From CAZKVJ01 sp964556225 (GTDB taxonomy: Bacteria > Actinomycetota > Acidimicrobiia > Acidimicrobiales > Ilumatobacteraceae), in assembly GCA_964556225.1 (NCBI GenBank), contig CAZKVJ010000001.1, forward strand, positions 124,001-188,000: a DNA stretch of 64,000 bases, read 5' to 3'. The notes under the pieces were generated by a model. It did no database searches, was not told the origin of the DNA, and was given only the letters and a program-made list of their open reading frames with translations. This document shows positions 8,436-16,110 of this stretch, in pieces. Numbering within the stretch: the stretch's first letter is position 1; every line of letters starts with the position of its first letter. A program made the position numbers and the translations under genes.

Positions 8436-9313
8436 CTGCCCGAACCGAGCAGGTCGAGCCCCGGGTTCAGCCGTCCGGTCGGGTCGAGCTCGACCTTGAT
8501 CCGCCGGTTGAGCTCCCGGACCGCGTCGGGGACCTCGGGGGCCGGTGGGGGCTGCTCGTGGTGCACCACGCCGACGCCGACCTCGGCCACGAACCGCCCG
8601 GTCCCCCACAGTGATCGAAGCTCGCTCGGCCGCAACGACCAGCGCCCACCATCGGGCAGTGCGGGAGGTCCGTCGACCTCCGTCAACCGTGCTGCTGCGG
8701 CGGTCGCGGCGACATCGGCCGAGTGGCCCTCGAGGCACACCCACACCCGCCCTCCGTCCCAGAGCACGGAGGCCGGCCGGTAGACGGTGCGCGCCAGCAC
8801 GAACGGATCCCCGGTCCCCGTGAACCATCGGCGCACGGGCGGGATGGGACGGGTGCGCAGGATCACCTCACCGAGCACGCCGAGCGTGCCCCTCGATCCG
8901 ACCAGCACCCGGCACAGGTCGAACCCGCTCACGTTCTTCACCGTCGGTCCGCCGGCCTTCACCACCTCACCGCCGGCCGAGACGTACCGGACCTGCAGCA
9001 CGGCATCACGGACCGGCCCCCGTCCCAGTCGCAGCACGTCGGAGCGCCCCACCGACAGCGCCCCACCGATGGTGCCACCGCTCGGGAGCGCGACCTCCTG
9101 ACCGTGCTCGGCCAGCGCGGCTCCCAGCTCGTCGACGGGAGTGCCTGCACCACAGACGACGGTCATCTCATCCGGGCGGATCGTCTCGATCCCGCTCGGT
9201 GCCCGCACCGTGCGCACCCCTGGCACGCCACCACCGCGGGAGCCGAGGCCGGCCGGCGACACCGTCCCGGCGTCGGGCCCGCCGACCTCGTCGGCCAACG
9301 CGGTCAGATCCAC
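8432..9313 (-). CDS. glcE: Glycolate oxidase FAD-binding subunit GlcE
   Basis: A 293-residue FAD-linked oxidase of the PCMH/VAO fold, shorter than the roughly 350-residue E. coli GlcE. FAD-binding features are IRPDEMTVVCGAGTPVDELG, LPSGGTIGGALSVG and the segment VKAGGPTVKNVSGFDLCRVL followed by LVGSRGTLGVLGEV, all typical of GlcE. The C-terminus ends in the family-like RIKVELDPTGRLNPG. Start GTG 9313 overlaps glcD's end by 10 bp. Together with GlcD (second FAD subunit) and GlcF (iron-sulphur) it should form glycolate oxidase at the membrane, making glyoxylate. Confidence 0.9.
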   Translation of the reverse strand: MDLTALADEVGGPDAGTVSPAGLGSRGGGVPGVRTVRAPSGIETIRPDEMTVVCGAGTPVDELGAALAEHGQEVALPSGGTIGGALSVGRSDVLRLGRGPVRDAVLQVRYVSAGGEVVKAGGPTVKNVSGFDLCRVLVGSRGTLGVLGEVILRTRPIPPVRRWFTGTGDPFVLARTVYRPASVLWDGGRVWVCLEGHSADVAATAAAARLTEVDGPPALPDGGRWSLRPSELRSLWGTGRFVAEVGVGVVHHEQPPPAPEVPDAVRELNRRIKVELDPTGRLNPGLDLLGSGR

Positions 9314-10734
9314 GCGCCCTCCGGCAGGTGCTGCACGTCGCCGCAGGTGGCCGGCGACGGCAGCACCTTCGATGGGTTCGCCAACCCGTTCGCGTCGAAT
9401 GCCCGCCGCAGGGCCGCCTGGGCCTCGAGGTCGGCCGGCCCGAACATCAGGGGCATGAGGTCGCGCTTCTCCAGGCCGATGCCGTGCTCACCCGAGAGCA
9501 CCCCGCCGGCCGCCACGGACGCTCGCACGATCTCCAGTCCGGCCTGGTGGACCCGCTCGGCGACGCCCTCGTCGCGCGCGTCGAACACCAGCAGCGGGTG
9601 CAGGTTCCCGTCACCGGCGTGGAACACGTTCATGACCAGGAGGTCGTGGCGAGCGGCGATCTCGTAGACCTGTGCGAGCACCTCGGTCAGCCGGTGCCGG
9701 GGCACGACGGTGTCGTGCAGGTAGTAGTTCGGCTTGATCCGGGCGATCGCACCGAACGCGCTCTTCCGGCCCTTCCACAGCAGCGCGCGCTCGGCCTCGT
9801 CGGCGGCGACCCGGACCGTTCTCGCCCCGTGGTCGCGACCGATCTCGGCGACCCGGCGCGACTGCTCGGCCACCGCATGAGGCCCGCCCATCAGCTCGAC
9901 GAGCAGCACGGCGGCCGCATCCGTCGGCAGCCCGGCGTGCACGTACGCCTCGACCGCCTCGATGCACAGCCGGTCCATCATCTCCAGAGCGGCCGGCACC
10001 ATCCCGTCGGCGATGATGGCGCTCACCGTGTCGGCACCGTCCTCGACCCGTTCGTAGTCGAGCAGCAGCGTGGCGATGGCCGGCGGGTCCTGGCTCAGCC
10101 TCACGCACACCCGGGTCGCGATCCCGAACATCCCCTCGCTGCCCACGAACGCGCCCCGCAGGTCGAGCCCCGCCGGCTCCGGATCCTCGCCGCCGAGCAC
10201 GGCGACCGAGCCGTCCGCCAGGACGACCTCGACCGCCAGCACGTGGACGGAGGTGACCCCGTCGGCCAGGCAGTGTGGGCCTCCGGAGTTGTTGGCCACG
10301 TTGCCGCCGATGCTGCAGCTCTGCTGGCTGGACGGATCGGGGGCGAAGTGCAGGCCGTGCTCGCTCACCGCTCGTGTCAGATCCAGGTTCAGCAGGCCGG
10401 GCTCCACCCAGGCGGTGCGGGACTCGGCGTCCACGGAGAGGACCCTGGTCATCCGGGCGGTGGCGATCACCAGCGCCCCCTCGAGCGGCACCGCGCCGCC
10501 GGCCAACCCGGTGCCCGAGCCTCGGGCCACGAACGGCACTCCGTGCCGGTTCGCGGCCAGCACCGCCTCGCGGACCTCGTCGCGGTCCGTCGGCAGCACG
10601 ACGGCACCCGCCCGGCCGACGAGCGTCGACGCGTCACGGCGGTAGACGCCGAGCTCGGTCGAACCGGTGCGGACACGGTCCGCACCGAGACGCCGGCGCA
10701 GGTCGTCGACGAGAGCCACCAACGCGTCGTGCAT
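9304..10734 (-). CDS. glcD: Glycolate oxidase subunit GlcD
   Basis: A 476-residue FAD-dependent oxidase. The FAD-binding half contains VPFVARGSGTGLAGGAVPLE and the hallmark FAPDPSSQQSCSIGGNVANN. The C-terminal half carries LHDTVVPRHRL, VFHAGDGNLHPLLVFD (metal- and substrate-binding His) and GVLSGEHGIGLEKRDLM, as in GlcD and D-lactate dehydrogenases. ATG 10734 is the natural start and lies 8 nt behind TACGGT, suggesting a leaderless mRNA. It heads glcD-glcE-kinase. The operon is divergent from the Cys-rich gene at 10805 with only 70 bp between. Confidence 0.93.
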   Translation of the reverse strand: MHDALVALVDDLRRRLGADRVRTGSTELGVYRRDASTLVGRAGAVVLPTDRDEVREAVLAANRHGVPFVARGSGTGLAGGAVPLEGALVIATARMTRVLSVDAESRTAWVEPGLLNLDLTRAVSEHGLHFAPDPSSQQSCSIGGNVANNSGGPHCLADGVTSVHVLAVEVVLADGSVAVLGGEDPEPAGLDLRGAFVGSEGMFGIATRVCVRLSQDPPAIATLLLDYERVEDGADTVSAIIADGMVPAALEMMDRLCIEAVEAYVHAGLPTDAAAVLLVELMGGPHAVAEQSRRVAEIGRDHGARTVRVAADEAERALLWKGRKSAFGAIARIKPNYYLHDTVVPRHRLTEVLAQVYEIAARHDLLVMNVFHAGDGNLHPLLVFDARDEGVAERVHQAGLEIVRASVAAGGVLSGEHGIGLEKRDLMPLMFGPADLEAQAALRRAFDANGLANPSKVLPSPATCGDVQHLPEGAWI

Positions 10735-10742
10735 CGGCGCCG

Positions 10743-10748
10743 ACCGTA
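10743..10748 (-). promoter_or_regulatory. Putative -10 box of leaderless glcD operon
   Basis: TACGGT on the minus strand, 8 nt before ATG 10734. It forms a compact divergent promoter pair with the box at 10792-10797. Confidence 0.45.
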
Positions 10749-10791
10749 GCCCGCCGGCATCCCGCGGTCGCCGGGTGAGGGCGCCGGCGCC

Positions 10792-10797
10792 TACCCT
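10792..10797 (+). promoter_or_regulatory. Putative -10 box of the Cys-rich protein gene
   Basis: TACCCT, 7 nt before GTG 10805. This placement decides the start of that gene in favour of 10805 over upstream codons. Confidence 0.45.
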
Positions 10798-10804
10798 CGG
10801 GGTC

Positions 10805-11533
10805 GTGCCGCCCCCGCCCGACGACCTGCACGAGTGGATCAGCTTCGACGATCCGGACGAGGACCGCACGTGGGTCATCGACCTCACGTTCCTGCGCTCG
10901 GCGTGGACGTGCATCTACGGGTGCGGCTGTCAGGGTGTGCTCACCGCGCCGGCACCAGAGCTCGAACAGGGTTGCTGCAGCTACGGCGCCCACTTCATCG
11001 ACGCTGACGATGTCGCCACGGTCGAGCGCACGGCGCGACGCCTCACGGCCGAGCAGTGGCAGCTGCGCAAGAAGGCCAAGAAGGGCGGCTGGCTCGTCAC
11101 CGACGCCGACGGCGTGCGCACCACCCGCGTGGTCGACGGTGCCTGCATCTTCCTCAACCGTCCGGGCTTCGAGGGTGGGGCGGGCTGCGCGCTGCACCTG
11201 GCCGCCACCGAGGCCGGCGAGCGCCCGATGGACTGGAAGCCCGACGTGTGCTGGCAGCTCCCCCTGCGCCTCGAGGAGCACACCGACGACCATGGCCACG
11301 TCACCTCCACGCTGCGGGAGTGGAAGCGACGCGACTGGGGCGCCGGTGGGTTCGAGTTCGCCTGGTGGTGCACCGACGACCCGGCGGCGTTCGTCGGCGC
11401 CGTGCCGGCCGGGGTGGCCCTGCGGGACGAGATCGTCGAGCTCACGAGCGAAGCGGTCTACGCCGTGATCCGCCAGCACCTGCCCCGAACCAAGTCGACG
11501 CCGCTCCCCCACCCGGCGGTGCGCAGGCGCTGA
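10805..11533 (+). CDS. Cysteine-rich protein, YkgJ/DUF3109-like
   Basis: A 242-residue protein with about eleven cysteines in clusters: CIYGCGCQG, QGCCSYGAHF, DGACIF, GAGCALHLAA, DVCWQLPL and WWCTDDP. This spacing recalls YkgJ- or DUF3109-type proteins that bind zinc or an iron-sulphur cluster, but I cannot assign a family with certainty. A basic helix (LTAEQWQLRKKAKKGGWL) lies between cysteine clusters. GTG 10805 is supported by the TACCCT box. It converges on typA (16 bp between stops). Function unknown. Confidence 0.8.
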   Translation: MPPPPDDLHEWISFDDPDEDRTWVIDLTFLRSAWTCIYGCGCQGVLTAPAPELEQGCCSYGAHFIDADDVATVERTARRLTAEQWQLRKKAKKGGWLVTDADGVRTTRVVDGACIFLNRPGFEGGAGCALHLAATEAGERPMDWKPDVCWQLPLRLEEHTDDHGHVTSTLREWKRRDWGAGGFEFAWWCTDDPAAFVGAVPAGVALRDEIVELTSEAVYAVIRQHLPRTKSTPLPHPAVRRR

Positions 11534-11549
11534 CGCCCGCCGAGCCGGT

Positions 11550-13391
11550 TCAGCCGGGGTTCGACCGCTTGAAGGCCCGGCGCCGGTCCTCGAGGCCGAG
11601 GTGGCGCTTGCGGATCCGGATGCTGCCCGGCGTGACCTCGACCAGCTCGTCGTCGCCGATCCACTCGATCGCCGACTCGAGCGTGTGGATGCGGGGGGCG
11701 GCCAGCTTGACCGCGTCGTCGTGGCTGTGGGTCCGGATGTTCGTCTTCTCCTTGGCCCGGACGGCGTTCACGACCATCTCCTCGGCCCGGCTGGCCTCGC
11801 CGATGACCATCCCCTCGTACACCTCGACGCCGGGTTCCACGAACAGCACGCCCCGCAGCTGCAGGTTGTCGAGCGCGTAGGCGGTGGTCACCCCCACCCG
11901 GTCGGCCACCATGGCGCCGCCTTGGCGGTGCGGCAGCTCGCCGGCCCACGGGGTCCACCCCGCATGGTGCTGGTGGATGAGGGCCGTCCCCCGGGTGGCG
12001 GTGAGCAGCTCGGAGCGGAAGCCGAGCAGGCCACGCGCTGGTGCCTCGAAGCTGACGAGCGTGCGCCCGGGGTCGCCGGGGCGAAGATCGGTGATGCGGC
12101 CCTTGCGGGGCGCGAGCGCCTGGGTGACGGTGCCGACGTGGTCGTCGGGGACGTCGACCCGGCCAGCCTCGAGCGGCTCGTGGCGCGTGCCGTGCAGCTC
12201 CTTGGTGACGACCTCCGGCCGGCTCACCTGGAGCTCGTAGCCCTCGCGGCGCATGTTCTCGATGAGGACCGCGAGCTGGAGCTCGCCCCGCGCCGCCACC
12301 TCGATGACGTCGGGCGAGTCGGTGTCGGCGAGGCGGATCGACACGTTGCCGAGCACCTCACGGGTGAGCCGCTCGCGCAGGTGACGGCTGGTGACGTAGC
12401 GGCCCTCGCGGCCGGCGAACGGCGACGTGTTGACGCCGAAGCCCATCCGCAGCACCGGTTCGTCGACGCGCAGGCGATGGAGCGGCTCGGTGACCTCGGG
12501 TGCGGCGATGGTGTCGCCGACTTCGACCTCGGGCAGCCCGGCCACGATGAACAGGTCGCCGGCCGCCAGCTCGTCGACCTCGGCCCGACCGACGCCCCGG
12601 AACGCGTAGAGCTGCGAGAGCCGCCGGCGCAGTGGGACGACCGGCTCCTCGCCGTCCTCCTTGCCCCACAGCGCCACCTGCTCGCCCCGCCGCAGGACGC
12701 CGTCGACCACTCGTCCGATCGCCAGGCGCCCCAGGTAGTCGCTGGCGTCGAGGTTCGTGACCAGTGCCCGCAGTGGCGCGCCGGGGTCGGCCACCGGGGC
12801 CGGCACGGTGTCGAGGATGGTGTCGAGCAGCGGCACGAGGTCGGCGTCGGGTCCCGGCATGCTGACACCCTTGACGCTGCGTCCCTCCCGGGCGACGGCC
12901 GACACCACAGGGAACGCGAGGTGGTCCTCGTCGGTGGCGAGGTCCAAGAACAACGCCTCCACCTCGGCGAGCACCTCGTCGGCCCGCGCGTCGGCGCGGT
13001 CGACCTTGTTGAGCACCACGACGGCCGGCAGGTCGAGTGCGATGGCCTTGCTGAGCACGTAGCGGGTCTGCGGCAGCGGCCCCTCGGCGGCATCGACCAA
13101 GAGCAGCACCCCGTCCACCAGTGACAGCGCTCGCTCGACCTCGCCACCGAAGTCGGCGTGTCCCGGGGTGTCGACGAGGTTGATGGTCACCCCGCGCCAG
13201 CTGATCTGGGCCGCCTTGGCGAGGATGGTGATGCCCCGTTCGCGCTCCTGGTCGTCACGGTCGAGCACCCGCTCGACCACCTCCTGGTGGGCGGCGAAGG
13301 TGCCCGTGGCGCGCAGCAGCGCGTCGACGAGGGTGGTCTTGCCGTGATCGACGTGCGCGACGAGCGCGACGTTCCGCATGGACGCCTGCAT
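11550..13391 (-). CDS. typA: Ribosome-associated GTPase TypA/BipA
   Basis: A 613-residue translational GTPase, the normal length for TypA/BipA. The G domain shows G1 AHVDHGKTTL, switch region ERERGITILAK, G3 VDTPGHADFGGEVERA and G4 VLNKVDRADAR. The C-terminal half has the BipA-type stretch LFVEPGVEVYEGMVIGE followed by NIRTHSHDDAVKL. It acts on the 70S ribosome, where it helps 50S assembly and stress adaptation. ATG 13391 (MQASMRNVALVAHVDHG) is preferred, with GGAG about 9 nt upstream; a second ATG four codons later is possible. The small acidic-tail gene lies 43 bp upstream on the same strand. Confidence 0.96.
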   Translation of the reverse strand: MQASMRNVALVAHVDHGKTTLVDALLRATGTFAAHQEVVERVLDRDDQERERGITILAKAAQISWRGVTINLVDTPGHADFGGEVERALSLVDGVLLLVDAAEGPLPQTRYVLSKAIALDLPAVVVLNKVDRADARADEVLAEVEALFLDLATDEDHLAFPVVSAVAREGRSVKGVSMPGPDADLVPLLDTILDTVPAPVADPGAPLRALVTNLDASDYLGRLAIGRVVDGVLRRGEQVALWGKEDGEEPVVPLRRRLSQLYAFRGVGRAEVDELAAGDLFIVAGLPEVEVGDTIAAPEVTEPLHRLRVDEPVLRMGFGVNTSPFAGREGRYVTSRHLRERLTREVLGNVSIRLADTDSPDVIEVAARGELQLAVLIENMRREGYELQVSRPEVVTKELHGTRHEPLEAGRVDVPDDHVGTVTQALAPRKGRITDLRPGDPGRTLVSFEAPARGLLGFRSELLTATRGTALIHQHHAGWTPWAGELPHRQGGAMVADRVGVTTAYALDNLQLRGVLFVEPGVEVYEGMVIGEASRAEEMVVNAVRAKEKTNIRTHSHDDAVKLAAPRIHTLESAIEWIGDDELVEVTPGSIRIRKRHLGLEDRRRAFKRSNPG

Positions 13392-13434
13392 GGGGTGTGC
13401 TCCGAACGGCCGGGTCGGTGACCCGGCGGGGGTT

Positions 13435-13617
13435 CTAGTCCTCGTCGTCCTCGTCGTCGTCGAACGTGACGCCGTACTTCTCAGCGAGCGCGGCGTACTC
13501 GTCCTCTTCTTCGGCGGTGTGGTGGCCATTGCCGCCGAGTCCCAGATCGAACGCACTGGGACCGGCCTGCTTCAGCTTGCGCGCTTCTTCGAAGCGGCGG
13601 TGACGACCCTTCTTCAC
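13435..13617 (-). CDS. Small protein with basic head and acidic tail, upstream of typA
   Basis: Sixty residues: a strongly basic N-terminus (MKKGRHRRFEEARKLKQ), a short middle, and a C-terminus of nearly pure Asp/Glu (FDDDEDDED). GTG 13617 has GGAG about 7 nt upstream. The family is not recognised. The basic-to-acidic polarity and the position ahead of the ribosome-binding GTPase gene fit a small ribosome- or RNA-associated protein, but that is inference. It is likely co-transcribed with typA. Confidence 0.72.
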   Translation of the reverse strand: MKKGRHRRFEEARKLKQAGPSAFDLGLGGNGHHTAEEEDEYAALAEKYGVTFDDDEDDED

Positions 13618-13664
13618 GACGGGCTCCGGAACCTAGAGAGTTGACATTAGCGACGAGTCTACCC

Positions 13665-13679
13665 GTTGCACCCTGCAAC
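13665..13679. promoter_or_regulatory. Inverted repeat, possible operator upstream of GH13 gene
   Basis: GTTGCA-ccc-TGCAAC, 6-bp arms with a 3-bp spacer, in the 117-bp divergent region between the small acidic-tail gene and the alpha-glucosidase gene. It lies about 43 bp upstream of the glucosidase -10 box, where an operator for a sugar regulator would sit. Only position and symmetry support it. Confidence 0.3.
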
Positions 13680-13721
13680 CTGTGGACCCTCCCCCTGGCG
13701 GCGGCCCATCGGGAGGTGGCG

Positions 13722-13727
13722 TAGCCT
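13722..13727 (+). promoter_or_regulatory. Putative -10 box of leaderless GH13 gene
   Basis: TAGCCT, 7 nt before ATG 13735. This supports the shorter start over upstream in-frame codons. Confidence 0.45.
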
Positions 13728-13734
13728 GCGGCGG

Positions 13735-15318
13735 ATGAGCGCCACGGGGGGCAGCGGCGAGCCAGCAGCGGCGGGGTCGCTGAGGATCCCGTGGTGGCGG
13801 GATGCGGTGGTCTACCAGGTGTATCCCCGCAGCTTCGCCGATGGCAACGGCGACGGGATCGGCGACCTCCACGGCCTGCTCGCCCACCTCGACCACTTCG
13901 AGTGGCTCGGTGTTGACGCGTTGTGGTTGTCGCCGATCTTCCGATCCCCGATGGCGGACTTCGGCTACGACATCAGCGACTACTGCGACATCGACCCGAT
14001 CTTCGGCGACCTCGACACGTTCGACCATCTCCTCGCAGGGTGCCACGAGCGGGGCCTCAAGGTGCTGCTCGACTGGGTGCCCAACCACACCAGCGACCAG
14101 CACCCCTGGTTCGTCGACAGCCGCTCGAGCCGCTCGTCGCCGCGGCGCGACTGGTACGTCTGGCGGGATCCGCGACCCGATGGCGGCCGGCCGAACAACT
14201 GGTTGGCCGCGTTCCCACCCGGTGAGCCGGCGTGGGAGTGGGACGACCAGAGCGGGCAGTACTACCTGCGGTGCTTCCTGCGCGACCAGCCCGACCTGTG
14301 CTGGGACCACCCGGACGTGCGGGCGGCGATGGCCGCCACGCTGCGGTTCTGGCTCGACCGCGGGGTCGACGGCTTCCGGATGGACGTCGTGCACCTGCTC
14401 GGCAAGGACCTCGCCACGGACGACCCGGCCGACGCCGTCGCCGCTGGCATCCCCCACGTGCCGTTCAACGACGTCCCGGCCACGCACGAGCGCCTCCGCG
14501 AGATCCGAGCCGTGCTCGACGCCTATCCGGGCGACCGCGTGAGCGTCGGCGAGGTCTACCTGCTCGACGAGGACGCCATGGCCAGCTACTACGGCGCCGG
14601 CGACGAGCTCCACCTCAGCTTCAACTTCATGTTCTTGTGGGCCCCGTGGGATGCCACGGAGCTGCGCCGGCGCATCGACCGGGCGCTCGGCGCGCTCGCG
14701 CCGCGTGGCGCCTGGCCCACCTGGGTGCTCTCGAACCACGACTGTCCCCGGCACCGGACCCGCTTCGGCGGCTCCGAGCCTGCGGCGCGAGCCGCGGCAG
14801 TGCTCCTGCTGACCTTGCCGGGCACACCGTTCCTCTACCAGGGCGAGGAGCTCGGGCTGGTCGACGCCGAGATCCCGCCGGAGCAGGCGGTCGACCCCGG
14901 CGGGCGCGACGGCTGCCGGGCGCCGCTGCCCTGGACGCCGGAGCCGGACCACGGATGGCCGGCCCCGCCGTGGCTGCCCTTCCCACCCGAGGCGGCGTCA
15001 CGGGCGGTGAGCGTGCAGCGGGCGACGCCGGGCTCGATGGCGCACCACTACCGAGACCTTCTCGCGCTGCGCCGGCGCTGCGTCGCGCTCCGCCGGGGCG
15101 AGCTGAAGTGGCTGGACGGCACCGCCGACGGCGTGCTGCGCTACACCCGGCGCACCGACACCGACGAGGTGCACGTGGCCGTGAGCACCGCGGCGCAGCC
15201 ACGACGCTGCGGCCTGGCGCCGGGTGAGGTGCTGGCCGGCACCGATCCGGCGCTGGTCGGCGGCCCGGTTCCCGACGAGCTGGCCCCTCACGGCGCGATC
15301 GTCGCCCGGTGCCGCTGA
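13735..15318 (+). CDS. GH13 alpha-glucosidase / oligo-1,6-glucosidase
   Basis: A 527-residue glycoside hydrolase family 13 enzyme. It starts with the family-typical WWRDAVVYQVYPRSFADGNG. Conserved regions are DWVPNHTSDQH (region I), DGFRMDVVH with nucleophile Asp217 (II), VGEVYLL with acid/base Glu273 (III) and LSNHDCPRH with Asp336 (IV). The NGDGIGDL loop binds calcium in relatives. No signal peptide, so cytoplasmic: it should release glucose from imported maltose, isomaltose or trehalose-type oligosaccharides. Bond specificity cannot be fixed from sequence. No sugar transporter is adjacent. A possible operator lies upstream at 13665-13679. Confidence 0.92.
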   Translation: MSATGGSGEPAAAGSLRIPWWRDAVVYQVYPRSFADGNGDGIGDLHGLLAHLDHFEWLGVDALWLSPIFRSPMADFGYDISDYCDIDPIFGDLDTFDHLLAGCHERGLKVLLDWVPNHTSDQHPWFVDSRSSRSSPRRDWYVWRDPRPDGGRPNNWLAAFPPGEPAWEWDDQSGQYYLRCFLRDQPDLCWDHPDVRAAMAATLRFWLDRGVDGFRMDVVHLLGKDLATDDPADAVAAGIPHVPFNDVPATHERLREIRAVLDAYPGDRVSVGEVYLLDEDAMASYYGAGDELHLSFNFMFLWAPWDATELRRRIDRALGALAPRGAWPTWVLSNHDCPRHRTRFGGSEPAARAAAVLLLTLPGTPFLYQGEELGLVDAEIPPEQAVDPGGRDGCRAPLPWTPEPDHGWPAPPWLPFPPEAASRAVSVQRATPGSMAHHYRDLLALRRRCVALRRGELKWLDGTADGVLRYTRRTDTDEVHVAVSTAAQPRRCGLAPGEVLAGTDPALVGGPVPDELAPHGAIVARCR

Positions 15319-15348
15319 GCCCCCGACGGGCATGCCACCATGGCTTCG

Positions 15349-16110
15349 ATGGGACACGTGGCGGCGCTCGTGAACCAGAAGGGCGGCGTCGGCAAGACGA
15401 CGGTCACCCTGGGCCTGGCGTCGGCCGCCGCGGCCGCCGGGGCCACCGTGCTCGTCGTCGACCTCGACCCTCAGGGTTCGAGCACCTGGGTGCTCGGCGT
15501 CGACCCCTACGAGGTTCGGGTGTCCACCGCCGAGGTGCTCGACACCGGGTCGGCGGTCGAGGCCGTGGTCACCTCGTCGTGGGCGGTACACGTCGACGTG
15601 GTGCCGTCGTCGCCACGGCTGCTCACCCACGAGCAGACCCCGGCCCAACGCCTGGCGGACGCCCTCGCCGACCTGGTGGACGACTACGACGCCATCCTCA
15701 TCGACTGCCCGCCCTCGCTCGGTGGGCTCACCACGAACGGCCTCACCGCCGCCGATCTTGCGCTCATCGTCGTGGAGCCGTCGGCACTCGGCATCCGCGG
15801 GATCGGGGCCGTGGCCGACCTGGTCGACCACGTCTGGGACGCGCACAACCCCGACCTGGACCTGGCCGGGGTGATCGTCAACAAGGTGCCGGCGGTGTCG
15901 TCGGAGGCCGACCGGTGTCTCGACGAGCTGGTTCGCTTCGTGGGCCGTGGCGCGATCTGGGAGCCGGCCATCCCGCTTCGGGTGATCGTCAACGAGGCCA
16001 TCGGTGCCCGCCTGCCGCTCCACTCCTACGGCGCCCGCGCCCTCGGCCTCGTCGAGGTCTTCGACGCCCTGTGGCAGCACCTCGACACCCTCGGGAGGGG
16101 GTCAGGGTAG
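15349..16110 (+). CDS. Orphan ParA-family ATPase
   Basis: A 253-residue ParA/Soj-type ATPase. The deviant Walker A NQKGGVGKTT, the switch-I region VVDLDPQGSSTW and Walker B ILIDCPPSLGG are intact. No ParB or parS-like neighbour is visible, so it is not the main chromosome-partition locus (normally beside gidB and the origin). It may position another cargo. ATG 15349 (MGHVAALVNQ) fits the family start and has CACCAT 7 nt upstream; ATG 15340 adds three residues. It overlaps the convergent RNase D gene by 9 bp. Confidence 0.88.
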   Translation: MGHVAALVNQKGGVGKTTVTLGLASAAAAAGATVLVVDLDPQGSSTWVLGVDPYEVRVSTAEVLDTGSAVEAVVTSSWAVHVDVVPSSPRLLTHEQTPAQRLADALADLVDDYDAILIDCPPSLGGLTTNGLTAADLALIVVEPSALGIRGIGAVADLVDHVWDAHNPDLDLAGVIVNKVPAVSSEADRCLDELVRFVGRGAIWEPAIPLRVIVNEAIGARLPLHSYGARALGLVEVFDALWQHLDTLGRGSG

